From Clostridia bacterium (GTDB taxonomy: Bacteria; Bacillota_A; Clostridia; Oscillospirales; Acutalibacteraceae): a DNA stretch of 19,450 nucleotides. The position numbers and the translations under genes are program-made. Location: contig JAFYUD010000009.1 in NCBI GenBank assembly GCA_017549665.1, positions 1-19,450 on the forward strand, written 5' to 3'. Of this stretch, positions 1 to 7,869 are shown in pieces (position 1 is the first letter of the stretch; each line of letters begins with the position of its first letter). The notes below the pieces were generated by a model, which saw only the letters and a list, made by a program, of their open reading frames with translations, ran no database searches and had not been told where the DNA came from.

Positions 1-402
1 ATTGACAGACATCTGCGTATGAGAGGCGAAAACATTGCAGATATCGTTGAAAATTTCCCGTTCTGGTTCTGTAAGAATTACCACAGATACGCAGAAACCA
101 TCACTTCAGATTTATTTGACCAGCATTTCATCGTTGCTGCAATCGCACCCAGATATGTAATGGTCGGCTCATGTAGTGAAGACTTCTGGGCAGACCCTCC
201 GTCACAGCAGCTTTGCTGTCTTGCAGCTTCACCTGCATGGGAAAAAGAAGGACTTCAGGGCATTGTCGGTTGCGACAGATACCTTGAAGCCGGTGAAAAT
301 CTTATTGACGGTCATATTGGATATTTCGTTATCCGTTCAAAACACTTTTTCTCACGACACAGCTGGAAAAACTTTATACAGTTTCTTACAAAGCACAGCT
401 GA
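1..402 (+). CDS. CE15-like alpha/beta hydrolase, C-terminal part (5' end outside window)
   Basis: The frame is open from base 1 and ends in TGA at 400-402, so only the last 133 or so residues are visible. The block FDQHFIVAAIAPRYVMVGS, followed by an acidic residue and WADP, resembles the late beta-strand and acid-loop region of glucuronoyl esterase (CE15) family proteins. These cleave 4-O-methylglucuronate esters linking lignin or alcohols to glucuronoxylan. A GYFVIRSKHF segment near the end gives a candidate catalytic His (codon 343-345), as in the family's GYH.R..GH region. The nucleophile Ser lies outside the window, so activity cannot be judged. The ATG at 19 is internal to the frame and has no ribosome-binding site before it. 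The gene ends one base before the end of the oppositely oriented ADP-ribosylglycohydrolase-like gene. A related acetylxylan esterase fold is the alternative. Confidence 0.75.
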   Translation: MDRHLRMRGENIADIVENFPFWFCKNYHRYAETITSDLFDQHFIVAAIAPRYVMVGSCSEDFWADPPSQQLCCLAASPAWEKEGLQGIVGCDRYLEAGENLIDGHIGYFVIRSKHFFSRHSWKNFIQFLTKHS

Positions 403-403
403 A

Positions 404-1765
404 TCACATTTTAAGATGATTCATTGTCATCTTCACACAGTCTGTGATGAATTTTGTCTCCATACCGAGGACAGATGTATTAATCTTATTATTTACGGGC
501 ATTGTCCATTCTTCACCTATATGTGATGCGCCTGTCATCATACCCACGACAGAGCCGACAGTTGCGCCGTTGCAATCGGTATCAAAGCCTGACTGCACTG
601 CAAGGCAGAGTGATTTTCCGAAATCACCCTTGCCGTAAAGAAGTGCAGTGACAACAATCATTGCGTTGGGAATAGTATGACACCAGCCGTGAGAGCTGAC
701 CTCGTCATACTTTGTGTGAATGTAATTATAGCATTCATCATAGCTTCTGCCTGCGTTGCAGGAATCGAGAATAAATGTTATGTCCTCATAAAGCCTTGAT
801 GTGTGAGGAATCTGAGCAAGTGCGCCTTTTATCACCTGCTGAATGTCATCACATACAGCGCTGAGAGCAATAAGTGCAGAGGCAAACATTTCTCCGTAAA
901 TTCCGTTTTTTGTGTGTGAAATACGTGCATCACGGAAAGCCATTTCAGCGGCAGCTTCAGGATTACCGGGGTTTATGTAACCGAAATAGTCACCTCTTAT
1001 CTGAGCGCCTATCCATTCACGGAATTTGTTCTTGTAAACAGCTGATACAGGCGGTGCATAGCCGTTTATGAAGTTTGTAAACGCAACTCTTTCGGCAGTA
1101 TAATATGCAGTTTTCGGCTGCTTTGAAAGCCAGACGGAAACAATATTCTCACTTGTGAAATCTCTGCCGAAGCGGTCAACAATATGCTGATACATTACAG
1201 TGTAATTTGTATCGTCATCAATGGGCATTCCGTCAACCGTATCAGCCCAGCACTTGTTTCTGAGCCAGAATTTATATCTGTCGTACATATCCTCTTTTAT
1301 ATCAGAGCTGAGAATGTATCTTGTCATGGGATAATTACCGATTTCCTTAAGGAAAGGAATCATCTCGTCAGCACGCATACCCTCAACGGGCTTGCCCATA
1401 AGACATCCGCAGGTTCTGCCGAGCCATGCACCGTGGATTTTTTCTTCAATTTCGTCAACAGAAGGACGGCTGACCTTTATCTCATAAGGCTGACACAGCT
1501 TTCTGATTTCTTCATAGTCAGAAGGCTCTGTATATCTGTAATCTTCACGCACGGGCGATTTCATCACATAATCAAACAGTACATCTGCAAGTCTTTCTCT
1601 TTCGGGACTTACATCAAGTGCGGCAACAGCTTCAAACAAAGCCTTGTATTTTTCCACATCAAGACCTTCGTCTGTTGACTGCATATATTCATACATCAGC
1701 TCATCAGAATAAAGCTCTCCCTTTATGGGATTATAATCAGGGAGAATAGTTCTGTTGTCCGTCAT
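404..1765 (-). CDS. ADP-ribosylglycohydrolase family protein
   Basis: This 453-residue protein has the core signatures of the ADP_ribosyl_GH family. A glycine-rich HGAWLGRTCGCLMGKPVEG motif lies at about residues 111-129, a DDDTNYT metal motif at 183-189, and a C-terminal GFDTDCNGA motif at about 393-401 whose Asp residues normally bind the two Mg2+ ions. Family members remove ADP-ribose from proteins or small molecules. Long versions like this one, with a roughly 100-residue N-terminal extension, are common in carbohydrate gene clusters and their substrates are mostly unknown. The start ATG at 1765 has AAGGAG at 1778-1773, seven bases upstream. That site overlaps the stop codon of the preceding kinase-like gene (1780-1778), so the two are probably translationally coupled. 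It is the last gene of a three-gene operon. No signal peptide is seen, so it is probably cytoplasmic. Confidence 0.88.
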   Translation of the reverse strand: MTDNRTILPDYNPIKGELYSDELMYEYMQSTDEGLDVEKYKALFEAVAALDVSPERERLADVLFDYVMKSPVREDYRYTEPSDYEEIRKLCQPYEIKVSRPSVDEIEEKIHGAWLGRTCGCLMGKPVEGMRADEMIPFLKEIGNYPMTRYILSSDIKEDMYDRYKFWLRNKCWADTVDGMPIDDDTNYTVMYQHIVDRFGRDFTSENIVSVWLSKQPKTAYYTAERVAFTNFINGYAPPVSAVYKNKFREWIGAQIRGDYFGYINPGNPEAAAEMAFRDARISHTKNGIYGEMFASALIALSAVCDDIQQVIKGALAQIPHTSRLYEDITFILDSCNAGRSYDECYNYIHTKYDEVSSHGWCHTIPNAMIVVTALLYGKGDFGKSLCLAVQSGFDTDCNGATVGSVVGMMTGASHIGEEWTMPVNNKINTSVLGMETKFITDCVKMTMNHLKM

Positions 1766-1777
1766 AATAAAACTCCT

Positions 1778-2707
1778 TTACAGTTTTTTCATTTCTTTTT
1801 TAAGCCGCTTCATATCAAGGTCTTCCCACACGGGCACAATAAGTCCGCCCTTCAGACGCATTGAAGCTTCATGCATGGCACCGTAATATGCAATCCTGAA
1901 ATCAGCATCATCACCAAGACCTGTTTTCTTTTTATATGCTTCATAAAGACCGAATGCATCGCCCCACATATTACGGAACTGAAAAAGGTCATACTCCCTG
2001 TCTGCCCACATTGCACCGCAAGGGTCAATGAATGCAGTCAGTGTCATTGTTTTCGGATCAGCCATGATATTCATAATATTAAGGTCGGCATGAATCAGCA
2101 CGGGAGTGGAATTTCCGTTATAATTACTGTTGAAAATTTCAGTTGCCTTCTGTAAAAGCTCAAGCTTTTTAAGGGAGAATTTTCCCTTATCCGCAAGCTC
2201 ACCAAGAGCTTTCAACCACGGCGCCTGCTTTTCTTTTTTATAATATTCAATCCATGTGTCATAATGAGCATCGGTAAGACTGCCGAATTTATCATTTGTG
2301 ACACTGTGCCACTGAAGCATACCATCAATAACAGAATCGGCAAACTTATTTTTCTGCTTCTTTGATTTAAAAAGAAACATGGGGTCAAGAGCATTCTTAC
2401 CCTCAACAAATGTCATGCCGAGAATGGCAGTATCCACGTCTTCATAAGTAAAAAGCACCTGAGGCATTTTCACATCAGTATTTTCAGCAAGAATTGAAAG
2501 CTGCTGAGCTTCATCGTGCTGAGAGCCCTGCACCCTGTAAGCCTTGACGGCAATCACCTGAGATGAAACGAGTGTCACAGCGTAAACTCTGCCGAAGCTG
2601 CCGCCGCCGATGAATTTAATACCGGCTGTTTCCGCCCCCAGCTTTTCTGTTACAATACGGGGAATAACCCGAAGAAGAAACTTATCACTGTTATCAAGAA
2701 TTTTCAT
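1778..2707 (-). CDS. APH/protein-kinase-fold phosphotransferase
   Basis: A 309-residue kinase-fold protein. It has a glycine-rich loop GGGSFGRVYAV (34-44), an ATP-anchoring Lys in VIAVK (K55), a Brenner-type catalytic loop HADLNIMN with H206, D208 and N213, and the metal-binding Asp in FIDP (D228), followed by WADREYDLFQF. This is the layout of aminoglycoside phosphotransferase and fructosamine kinase relatives. In metabolic operons such proteins usually phosphorylate a small sugar-like or amino-sugar substrate, but the substrate here is unknown. I chose ATG 2707 because AAAGG sits 8-9 bases before it. A GTG at 2716 is in frame but lies inside that ribosome-binding site. The start overlaps the end of the esterase gene by 14 bp, which suggests translational coupling. 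Antibiotic resistance is not implied. Confidence 0.8.
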   Translation of the reverse strand: MKILDNSDKFLLRVIPRIVTEKLGAETAGIKFIGGGSFGRVYAVTLVSSQVIAVKAYRVQGSQHDEAQQLSILAENTDVKMPQVLFTYEDVDTAILGMTFVEGKNALDPMFLFKSKKQKNKFADSVIDGMLQWHSVTNDKFGSLTDAHYDTWIEYYKKEKQAPWLKALGELADKGKFSLKKLELLQKATEIFNSNYNGNSTPVLIHADLNIMNIMADPKTMTLTAFIDPCGAMWADREYDLFQFRNMWGDAFGLYEAYKKKTGLGDDADFRIAYYGAMHEASMRLKGGLIVPVWEDLDMKRLKKEMKKL

Positions 2708-3632
2708 ATTTTTCACCTTTCAGTCTGGCTTTTACAATATCGTATGCCCTTGCACTTTCCGGAAGAAATCCGAAAAGCTGAAAACAATGGCACATTCCCT
2801 CAAATTTATAAAGACGCACATCCACATGAGCATTTCTCATTTTTTCATATATCCTGTCGTTGTCACTTTCATCAACCTCTGCCGTACCGCAGACAAGAGT
2901 CACCGCAGGAAAATTTTCAAAGCTGCCGAACAATGGGGAGATATACGGATCTGTCCGGTCAACATCAATCATCGTTGAAGAAATTCTCCTGAGAATATGA
3001 AGATTATCTTCAATTTTTTTCTTTCTTGAAATTCCGTTAAAAGGATCGGTATAGGCATTTGTTATTCTGCTTTCACCGCTTGAAGTAGCATCTGCCCAGA
3101 GCGAAAAGCAGACAATATGACAAGGAAGCGGATAATTATTATCCCTGAGCCACAATGTTGAGGTCAGTGCAAGCATCGCCCCTGCACTGTCACCGATAAA
3201 AACAATGTCAGAGCTTTTCACACCCGTTTCAAGCAGATGCAGATATACCTTTACAACATCATACATCTGTGACGGCGGCTTGTGCTCGGGAAATTTACCG
3301 TAGTCAACGCTTATCACGGTTGCTCCGCTGAAAAGACGGCTGTATTTTTCTGCAAGTCTTCTGTAAGTATCAATCAGACCGACCTTGAAGCTGCCGCCGT
3401 GAAGCATCAGTATAACCTTATCCGAGCGGTTGCTGAGGCTGATAAGCCTCTCGTATTTCACATCTTCGCACAAATGCTTTGAAAACCCGAAATTTCTTGA
3501 AGGACGGTATCCGGATTTTTTGCCGTCAGTAATTTTACCTGCATTATCCGACAGCTTTGAGCTGTCAGACAATGGTGAATGAAAAACTGCTCTGAGAAGT
3601 GCCATGAAAATTTTTGAAGTCAAAGACTGCAT
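2694..3632 (-). CDS. HSL-family alpha/beta hydrolase (carboxylesterase)
   Basis: A 312-residue alpha/beta hydrolase of the hormone-sensitive-lipase (bacterial family IV) type. The oxyanion-hole motif HGGSF (78-82) follows strand VILML. The nucleophile elbow is GDSAG with S149, and a family-typical DPYISPLFG occurs at about 228-236. An acidic residue (D254 or D257) in LVCGTAEVDESD and H282 in GMCHCF complete a plausible triad. It should hydrolyse short-chain acyl esters, for example acetyl groups on sugars. There is no signal peptide, so it is probably intracellular and would act on imported oligosaccharides or small esters. Start ATG 3632 has GGAG about seven bases upstream. It is first in the esterase/kinase/ADP-ribosylglycohydrolase operon and divergent from the RACo-like gene. 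Confidence 0.85.
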   Translation of the reverse strand: MQSLTSKIFMALLRAVFHSPLSDSSKLSDNAGKITDGKKSGYRPSRNFGFSKHLCEDVKYERLISLSNRSDKVILMLHGGSFKVGLIDTYRRLAEKYSRLFSGATVISVDYGKFPEHKPPSQMYDVVKVYLHLLETGVKSSDIVFIGDSAGAMLALTSTLWLRDNNYPLPCHIVCFSLWADATSSGESRITNAYTDPFNGISRKKKIEDNLHILRRISSTMIDVDRTDPYISPLFGSFENFPAVTLVCGTAEVDESDNDRIYEKMRNAHVDVRLYKFEGMCHCFQLFGFLPESARAYDIVKARLKGEKYENS

Positions 3633-3650
3633 AAAATCACTCCTGATTGT

Positions 3651-3679
3651 ATCTTAACATATTTGAATTTTTATTACAA
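3651..3679 (-). promoter_or_regulatory. Candidate promoter for the esterase operon (extended -10)
   Basis: On the minus strand TTGTAA (3679-3674) is separated by 17 bases from TAAGAT (3656-3651). The -10 is preceded by TGT, matching the TGn extended -10 motif. It lies 18 bp upstream of ATG 3632. The boxes are weaker than the other promoters in the window, so this is a moderate call. Confidence 0.45.
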
Positions 3680-3704
3680 TATTATTTTAAAGGAGGCAAT
3701 GACA

Positions 3705-5075
3705 ATGCACAAGGTTTCCGTCAACGGAAAAATTCACTTCGCACCTGACGGCACAATTCTCTCTTCAATTCTCACAGATGAATCAGTGCCTCACCCCTGC
3801 GGCTCAATGGGTGTGTGCAGAAAATGTCTTGTCACCGTCAACGGCAAAGAGGAGCTTTCCTGCCGTTATGAAATTCACTCGGACATTGATGTTGTCACAA
3901 GTGAAATTCCCTCTGTCCGCTCCGTTTCGGGTGCTGTCACTACAGGCAGAATCACTGAAAATATGTGTTTTGCTCTTGATATCGGCACAACGACTCTTGC
4001 ACTTGCGCTGATTTCAGCTGACACAAAAGAGATTGTGAAAGTAATAACCGACACAAATCCTCAGGTCGCTTACGGTGCAGATGTTATCAGCAGAATTGAT
4101 TACTGCGCAAAAAACGGTACTTCTCCCCTTCAGAATATTCTTATCAGAAAAATCAATTCCATGACGGAAAGCCTTGGTGCGTCTGCTGAAGCCATGTTTG
4201 TTTCGGGCAACACAACAATGCTTCATATTCTTCTCGGTGAAGACTGCACATCAATGGCAGTTTCGCCCTACACACCTGCATTTCTTGAAAGCAGAAAGGT
4301 TTCTGCCCGTGAAATCGGAATAACCGATGCCCGATTCATTCACACTCTCCCCTGCATATCGTCTTTCGTGGGCGCTGACATCACAGCAGGCATAAATCTT
4401 ATTGACAACGGAAAATGCAATCTTCTTATTGACCTGGGCACAAATGCAGAAATCGTGCTTCTTAAAGATGATTCCTTCGTCTGCACATCTGCCGCCGCAG
4501 GTCCGTGCTTTGAAGGCGTGAATATTTCCTGCGGCATGAATGCAACAACAGGTGCGATTTATTCCTATGAAACAGGCAGAATAAAAACAATTGAAAACGC
4601 AACTCCTGCAGGCATCTGCGGCACAGGTCTTATCGATGTAATTGCCTTTCTTCTGAAAAATTCCGTCATTGATGAAAACGGCTGTATGGAATGTGATGAA
4701 TACGAAATTGCTCAGGGAATTTTCATCACTCAGGAGGATGTAAGACAGTATCAGGTTGCAAAATCTGCAATCCGCTCTGCAATTGAAACTCTTACCGGAA
4801 ATGAAAATCTGACATTTGAAAAGATTGATAATATCTATATTTCAGGCGGTTTTTCTGACAGAATAAATATTAAAAATGCCGTTGCGACGGGTCTTCTGCC
4901 TGATGATGCAGAAGGGAAATGCATACCCGTAAACAACAGCAGTCTGCTCGGCACGATTAAATTTATTACAGAAAAAAATGATCTGAAAACAAACGGAAAA
5001 TACACCGACCTTTCATCGGATTCCGCCTTTTCAGACCTTTTTATAAAAAATATGATGTTCAGAACTTACGGATAA
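3705..5075 (+). CDS. [2Fe-2S] ferredoxin-ASKHA protein (RACo/RamA-like corrinoid activator, DUF4445 type)
   Basis: A 456-residue two-domain protein. The N-terminal plant-type ferredoxin domain (about 1-75) carries C32-x5-C38-x2-C41-x11-C53, the expected [2Fe-2S] ligand pattern. The rest is an ASKHA-fold ATPase with the phosphate loops FALDIGTTTLALAL (about 93-106) and LLIDLGTNAEIVL, and a C-terminal ISGGFSDRINIKNA adenosine motif. In this family (RACo, RamA and related activators) the protein uses ATP to reductively reactivate Co(II)-corrinoid proteins of methyltransferase systems. I set the start at ATG 3705, eight bases after a strong AAGGAGG (3690-3696); an in-frame ATG at 3699 is only two bases from that site. 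It is shorter than typical RACo (about 630 residues). No corrinoid protein or methyltransferase is visible nearby, so its partner is unknown. Confidence 0.85.
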   Translation: MHKVSVNGKIHFAPDGTILSSILTDESVPHPCGSMGVCRKCLVTVNGKEELSCRYEIHSDIDVVTSEIPSVRSVSGAVTTGRITENMCFALDIGTTTLALALISADTKEIVKVITDTNPQVAYGADVISRIDYCAKNGTSPLQNILIRKINSMTESLGASAEAMFVSGNTTMLHILLGEDCTSMAVSPYTPAFLESRKVSAREIGITDARFIHTLPCISSFVGADITAGINLIDNGKCNLLIDLGTNAEIVLLKDDSFVCTSAAAGPCFEGVNISCGMNATTGAIYSYETGRIKTIENATPAGICGTGLIDVIAFLLKNSVIDENGCMECDEYEIAQGIFITQEDVRQYQVAKSAIRSAIETLTGNENLTFEKIDNIYISGGFSDRINIKNAVATGLLPDDAEGKCIPVNNSSLLGTIKFITEKNDLKTNGKYTDLSSDSAFSDLFIKNMMFRTYG

Positions 5076-5757
5076 TCTCAATGAGAGCATCCCAGTTATT
5101 AACAGTAAGATATTCCCCCGCTTCGTCATCTGTACGGAAAACGGCGGGAATATTATTTTTTGTATCAAGAAGCACGGGCGTCATACCGGCAGCTTTACTT
5201 CCCTTAACATCAGGTACAAAGCCATCTCCGCAGTACCAGCAATCCCGGGTGTCAACACCTGCATAATCTGCCGCCGCAAGGAAAATATCCTTGTCGGGTT
5301 TGGGAAAAAGTATATCTGCACTTGTCAGGCAGAATTCAGTCTTTGCCGTGGGAATCCATCTGTCTATGGCAAGAGTCAGACTTTCGCCACTCATTGCATT
5401 GTTGCTGATAATTGCAGTACGTATACCCTTTTCTCTGAGAATTTCAAAAAGCTCAGGCACTGAGTGAATAATGGTGCGTGTTGAGTTGAATCTGTCAAAA
5501 ATCTCTTCCTGCTCAATTACGGAAATATCAAATTTCAACCCCGTTTTCATTGTCACATACTTTATGGGTGCAGACAAAGGAAATTCAATCCCCGTGTTTT
5601 CAGGAAGCTTATTCATAAATTCATCCCACAGTGAAGCAAGAGTTTCATCATCTGTCACATGTGGATTTATTGCCGCCTGACGCAGTGCGGAAAGTCCGTC
5701 AACGGGAATACATTTCCCGTCATCAAACAACGTGCCGCCCACGTCAAACAATATCAT
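5059..5757 (-). CDS. HAD superfamily hydrolase (phosphatase)
   Basis: A 232-residue HAD subfamily I hydrolase. Motif I is DVGGT with nucleophile D5, followed by LFDD. Motif II is AIISNN with S118, motif III is FPKPDKD with K153, and motif IV is CGDGFVPDVKGSKAAG with D178 and D183. A helical cap of about 100 residues lies between motifs I and II. The Gly at the second acidic position of motif I replaces the usual acid/base Asp, a variation common in the DVGGT subgroup. Likely role: dephosphorylation of a small phosphometabolite. Start ATG 5757 has AGGAAG six bases upstream and begins one base after the stop of the PnuC-like gene. ATG 5781 (adding eight residues) is an alternative with a GGAG ten bases upstream. 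Its 3' end overlaps the convergent RACo-like gene by 17 bp. Confidence 0.85.
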   Translation of the reverse strand: MILFDVGGTLFDDGKCIPVDGLSALRQAAINPHVTDDETLASLWDEFMNKLPENTGIEFPLSAPIKYVTMKTGLKFDISVIEQEEIFDRFNSTRTIIHSVPELFEILREKGIRTAIISNNAMSGESLTLAIDRWIPTAKTEFCLTSADILFPKPDKDIFLAAADYAGVDTRDCWYCGDGFVPDVKGSKAAGMTPVLLDTKNNIPAVFRTDDEAGEYLTVNNWDALIEIIRKF

Positions 5758-5758
5758 T

Positions 5759-6445
5759 TCAGGCTTCCTGCTGTACGGCATTTTCATCACTCTCCGCAGA
5801 CTGCTGCTCCTTGTAAAACTTATGTACATTGATAAATGCACATATTACGCAGTAAAGGGCATATATTCCGTAAACGAAATAGGTTGCCTGACTGTAATCA
5901 TTCATAATCATCTGCGCATTCAGGAAAAGACCTACAACCGCCTGAATTATCCACAGATATGTGTACTCGATATACGCACGCCATGTGAGAATAGGCACAA
6001 TAAATCCGAAAAGGAAAAGAAGACTGTCAAAGAGAGCGTATTCATAATCAAGACGGTAGAAAATAAACGCCGTCACAGCCCAGAGTGCCAGTATTCCCAG
6101 CGTAAAAAGAATGCGCACCTTCGTTGACATCTTTTTGAAGACAGCCGTGTTTTTGTAGGCGTTTTTCTTCCAGCGGAAAAATGTCATAAGCTGAATGGGC
6201 ACGCTGAAAAGCAATGAGGATGCAGCCGAAACGTAAACGCCCATGTAAATATACGTTGCCGTGTAAAGAAGGGCATTTCCCGCACCTATAAGCACGCCGA
6301 TTCTGTTGGCCTCCGACTGAAAAGCCATTACGAAAAGTGACACAAACAATGGCACCATAAGAAACCACTGCTGCTTGCAGAGTATTCCCGTCACGAGAAT
6401 AGCAATTCCCGTAAGAACTATTATAATTATCTTTTTTATGTTCAT
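5759..6445 (-). CDS. PnuC-like (nicotinamide riboside/mononucleotide transporter family) membrane protein
   Basis: A 228-residue polytopic membrane protein with about seven hydrophobic segments, the first at residues 3-22. The segment PIQLMTFFRWKKN after the third or fourth helix, the W-rich helix YLWIIQAVVGLFLNAQM and the final TYFVYGIYALYCVICAF...HKF layout resemble PnuC proteins, which facilitate uptake of nicotinamide riboside or related vitamins. Similarity is by pattern only, so substrate and family are moderate-confidence inferences. I used ATG 6445 (MNIKK), with GGTGAT five bases upstream. TTG 6457 and GTG 6454 are in frame but less likely. It is co-transcribed with the downstream HAD phosphatase (stop and start one base apart), which would fit import followed by dephosphorylation. 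A strong promoter lies just upstream. Confidence 0.62.
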   Translation of the reverse strand: MNIKKIIIIVLTGIAILVTGILCKQQWFLMVPLFVSLFVMAFQSEANRIGVLIGAGNALLYTATYIYMGVYVSAASSLLFSVPIQLMTFFRWKKNAYKNTAVFKKMSTKVRILFTLGILALWAVTAFIFYRLDYEYALFDSLLFLFGFIVPILTWRAYIEYTYLWIIQAVVGLFLNAQMIMNDYSQATYFVYGIYALYCVICAFINVHKFYKEQQSAESDENAVQQEA

Positions 6446-6463
6446 TCTTATCACCAATTGATA

Positions 6464-6492
6464 ATTATAATACCAATTCGGCTTTTAATCAA
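6464..6492 (-). promoter_or_regulatory. Promoter of the PnuC-like/HAD operon
   Basis: On the minus strand TTGATT (6492-6487), a 17-base spacer, then TATAAT (6469-6464), 18 bases before ATG 6445. It sits directly after the terminator of the upstream M14-like gene, so this transcript starts independently. Confidence 0.75.
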
Positions 6493-6501
6493 GATAAATT
6501 T

Positions 6502-6530
6502 AAAGGAGATGCAGCGGATGCACCTCCTTT
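6502..6530 (-). terminator. Rho-independent terminator of the M14-like gene
   Basis: A 12-bp stem (arms 6502-6513 and 6519-6530, AAAGGAG...CTCCTTT) closes a 5-base loop. In minus-strand RNA the one imperfect position is a G-U wobble; on the plus strand it is an A-C mismatch. It begins eight bases after the stop codon at 6538. On the minus strand the tail is TTTAAATTTATC, a moderate U-tract; six T follow it on the plus strand. Confidence 0.7.
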
Positions 6531-6537
6531 TTTGTCT

Positions 6538-7794
6538 TTACTTCAGCTTTGCACCGAGCACACCTGTTGCAGCTACGATGAAATCCTCAACTGTCTTTTC
6601 TCTCCACTGAGTTTCCGTGGGATAGAAAAGCTCCTTATAATTTTCATGCACCACCTGAGAGGAAACCTTATTCTCTGTGGGATACCAGTGCTGACGGTTT
6701 TCGTCGACTGTGTATTTCAGTGACAGAATCGAATCCATAAAGCTGTCACCGATTGTGCCGAATTCAAAGCAGGTTGAGAAAAGCCCCTTGTCCGTATTCT
6801 TCTTTTCAGCAAGACGGTAGAAGAAGTCTGTTGTATCACCCGTTGTGGCATAGAATGACTCGGAATCGTGTGAAATTACGTAGTCGTAGCCGAATGCCTT
6901 TTTCGTTTCAGCTTCCGTCATTGTTTCGTAGACGGAATTGAAAATAACCATGTTATAACGGGGACCGTAGCCTGAATGAATGTCAATATGCACGATGTTT
7001 TCGTATTCACCGTCAAGACAGTCCTCAAATACGCCCTTAAGATATGCGGTTGACTTTTCGTCACCGTTACCGCCGTAGCTAACGCCCTGAGGATACTCAT
7101 ACTGACCTGTCAGAAGAGCGTCGGAAACCTTGTCTGCACCCTTGGTGAGAGCTTCCTTTGCAAGTGAAGCGTAGAAGCCCACCTCGTGCCACAGCGCATT
7201 GCCGATTTTACCCTCAGGCTGGAGGAATTCCTTTACCTCGGGATAATCCTTATTTGACGCACGGTCAAAATTATCCCAGTCGATGATAAAGTTTCTGTTA
7301 AGGTCAACGTTGTTTTCGTTGTAACGTCTTAAATATTTCATTCCGTAGGGATTTACGTTTGCAACCACAAGAATACCCGTTTTCTCAGTATCGAGAGTGG
7401 GATAAATCTCCTCAAAGAAAACGTCAAGCATAACTGAGCCGATAAAGCCCTCCATGCCGTGCACTGCAGTTGTCAGCACGATAAGATTTGTCTTCTCACT
7501 TGCTGAGGGAAGATAGATATTATCAATATAAAGTCCGTCTTTTTCGTCGATTGCATACTGTGAAACCTCAACTTCAGCGCCTGCATTTCTCAGCTTGCTG
7601 ACTCTTTTTTCAAGGTTTTCACGGACTTCCTCGTATGTTGTAAAGAAATATTCACTGTAATTATATTCAGCCTCAACCTCAGGCTGCTTTGCCCCCATAA
7701 GCACTGCGTAGGGACCTGCAACGCTCAGAAGAATTGCAATCGCAACCACAACCGACAGACAGATTACAAGCACCTTTACCTTCTTATTTTTCAT
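6538..7794 (-). CDS. Membrane-anchored M14-like metallocarboxypeptidase (DUF2817 type)
   Basis: A 418-residue protein with a basic N-terminus followed by a hydrophobic segment at about residues 8-33, probably an uncleaved anchor or signal peptide; no lipobox Cys is evident. The remainder looks extracellular. The zinc motif HGMEG gives H112 and E115, the third ligand is H273 in HIDIHSGYG, and E344 in CFEFGT is the candidate catalytic Glu. NPYG (148-151) and NVDLNRNF (162-169) are the substrate-carboxylate motifs of M14/DUF2817 proteins. It probably trims peptides or peptidoglycan stems at the cell surface. I used ATG 7794; GTG 7809 is an in-frame alternative, and the ribosome-binding site before either is weak. 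It is a single-gene unit with its own promoter and terminator, divergent from the Gfo/Idh/MocA gene. Confidence 0.82.
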   Translation of the reverse strand: MKNKKVKVLVICLSVVVAIAILLSVAGPYAVLMGAKQPEVEAEYNYSEYFFTTYEEVRENLEKRVSKLRNAGAEVEVSQYAIDEKDGLYIDNIYLPSASEKTNLIVLTTAVHGMEGFIGSVMLDVFFEEIYPTLDTEKTGILVVANVNPYGMKYLRRYNENNVDLNRNFIIDWDNFDRASNKDYPEVKEFLQPEGKIGNALWHEVGFYASLAKEALTKGADKVSDALLTGQYEYPQGVSYGGNGDEKSTAYLKGVFEDCLDGEYENIVHIDIHSGYGPRYNMVIFNSVYETMTEAETKKAFGYDYVISHDSESFYATTGDTTDFFYRLAEKKNTDKGLFSTCFEFGTIGDSFMDSILSLKYTVDENRQHWYPTENKVSSQVVHENYKELFYPTETQWREKTVEDFIVAATGVLGAKLK

Positions 7795-7824
7795 AATTTT
7801 CTTTCTCACAGATGTATTTTCTTA

Positions 7825-7853
7825 ATTATACTATCTTTAGCTCTGAAAATCAA
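7825..7853 (-). promoter_or_regulatory. Promoter of the M14-like gene
   Basis: Minus strand: TTGATT (7853-7848), 17-base spacer, TATAAT (7830-7825), about 30 bases before ATG 7794. It is divergent from the plus-strand promoter at 7870-7898, with the two -35 boxes 16 bases apart. Confidence 0.75.
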
Positions 7854-7869
7854 TATCGCAATTTTGTTA

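Noticed and set aside
1184..1678. A 164-codon open frame opposite the ADP-ribosylglycohydrolase-like gene
   Set aside because: It is fully antisense to a well-supported gene and has no ribosome-binding site or family motif.
1778..2707. Aminoglycoside resistance kinase
   Set aside because: Only the general APH/kinase fold is visible. The operon context (esterase and ADP-ribosylglycohydrolase) is metabolic, so a resistance call is not supported.
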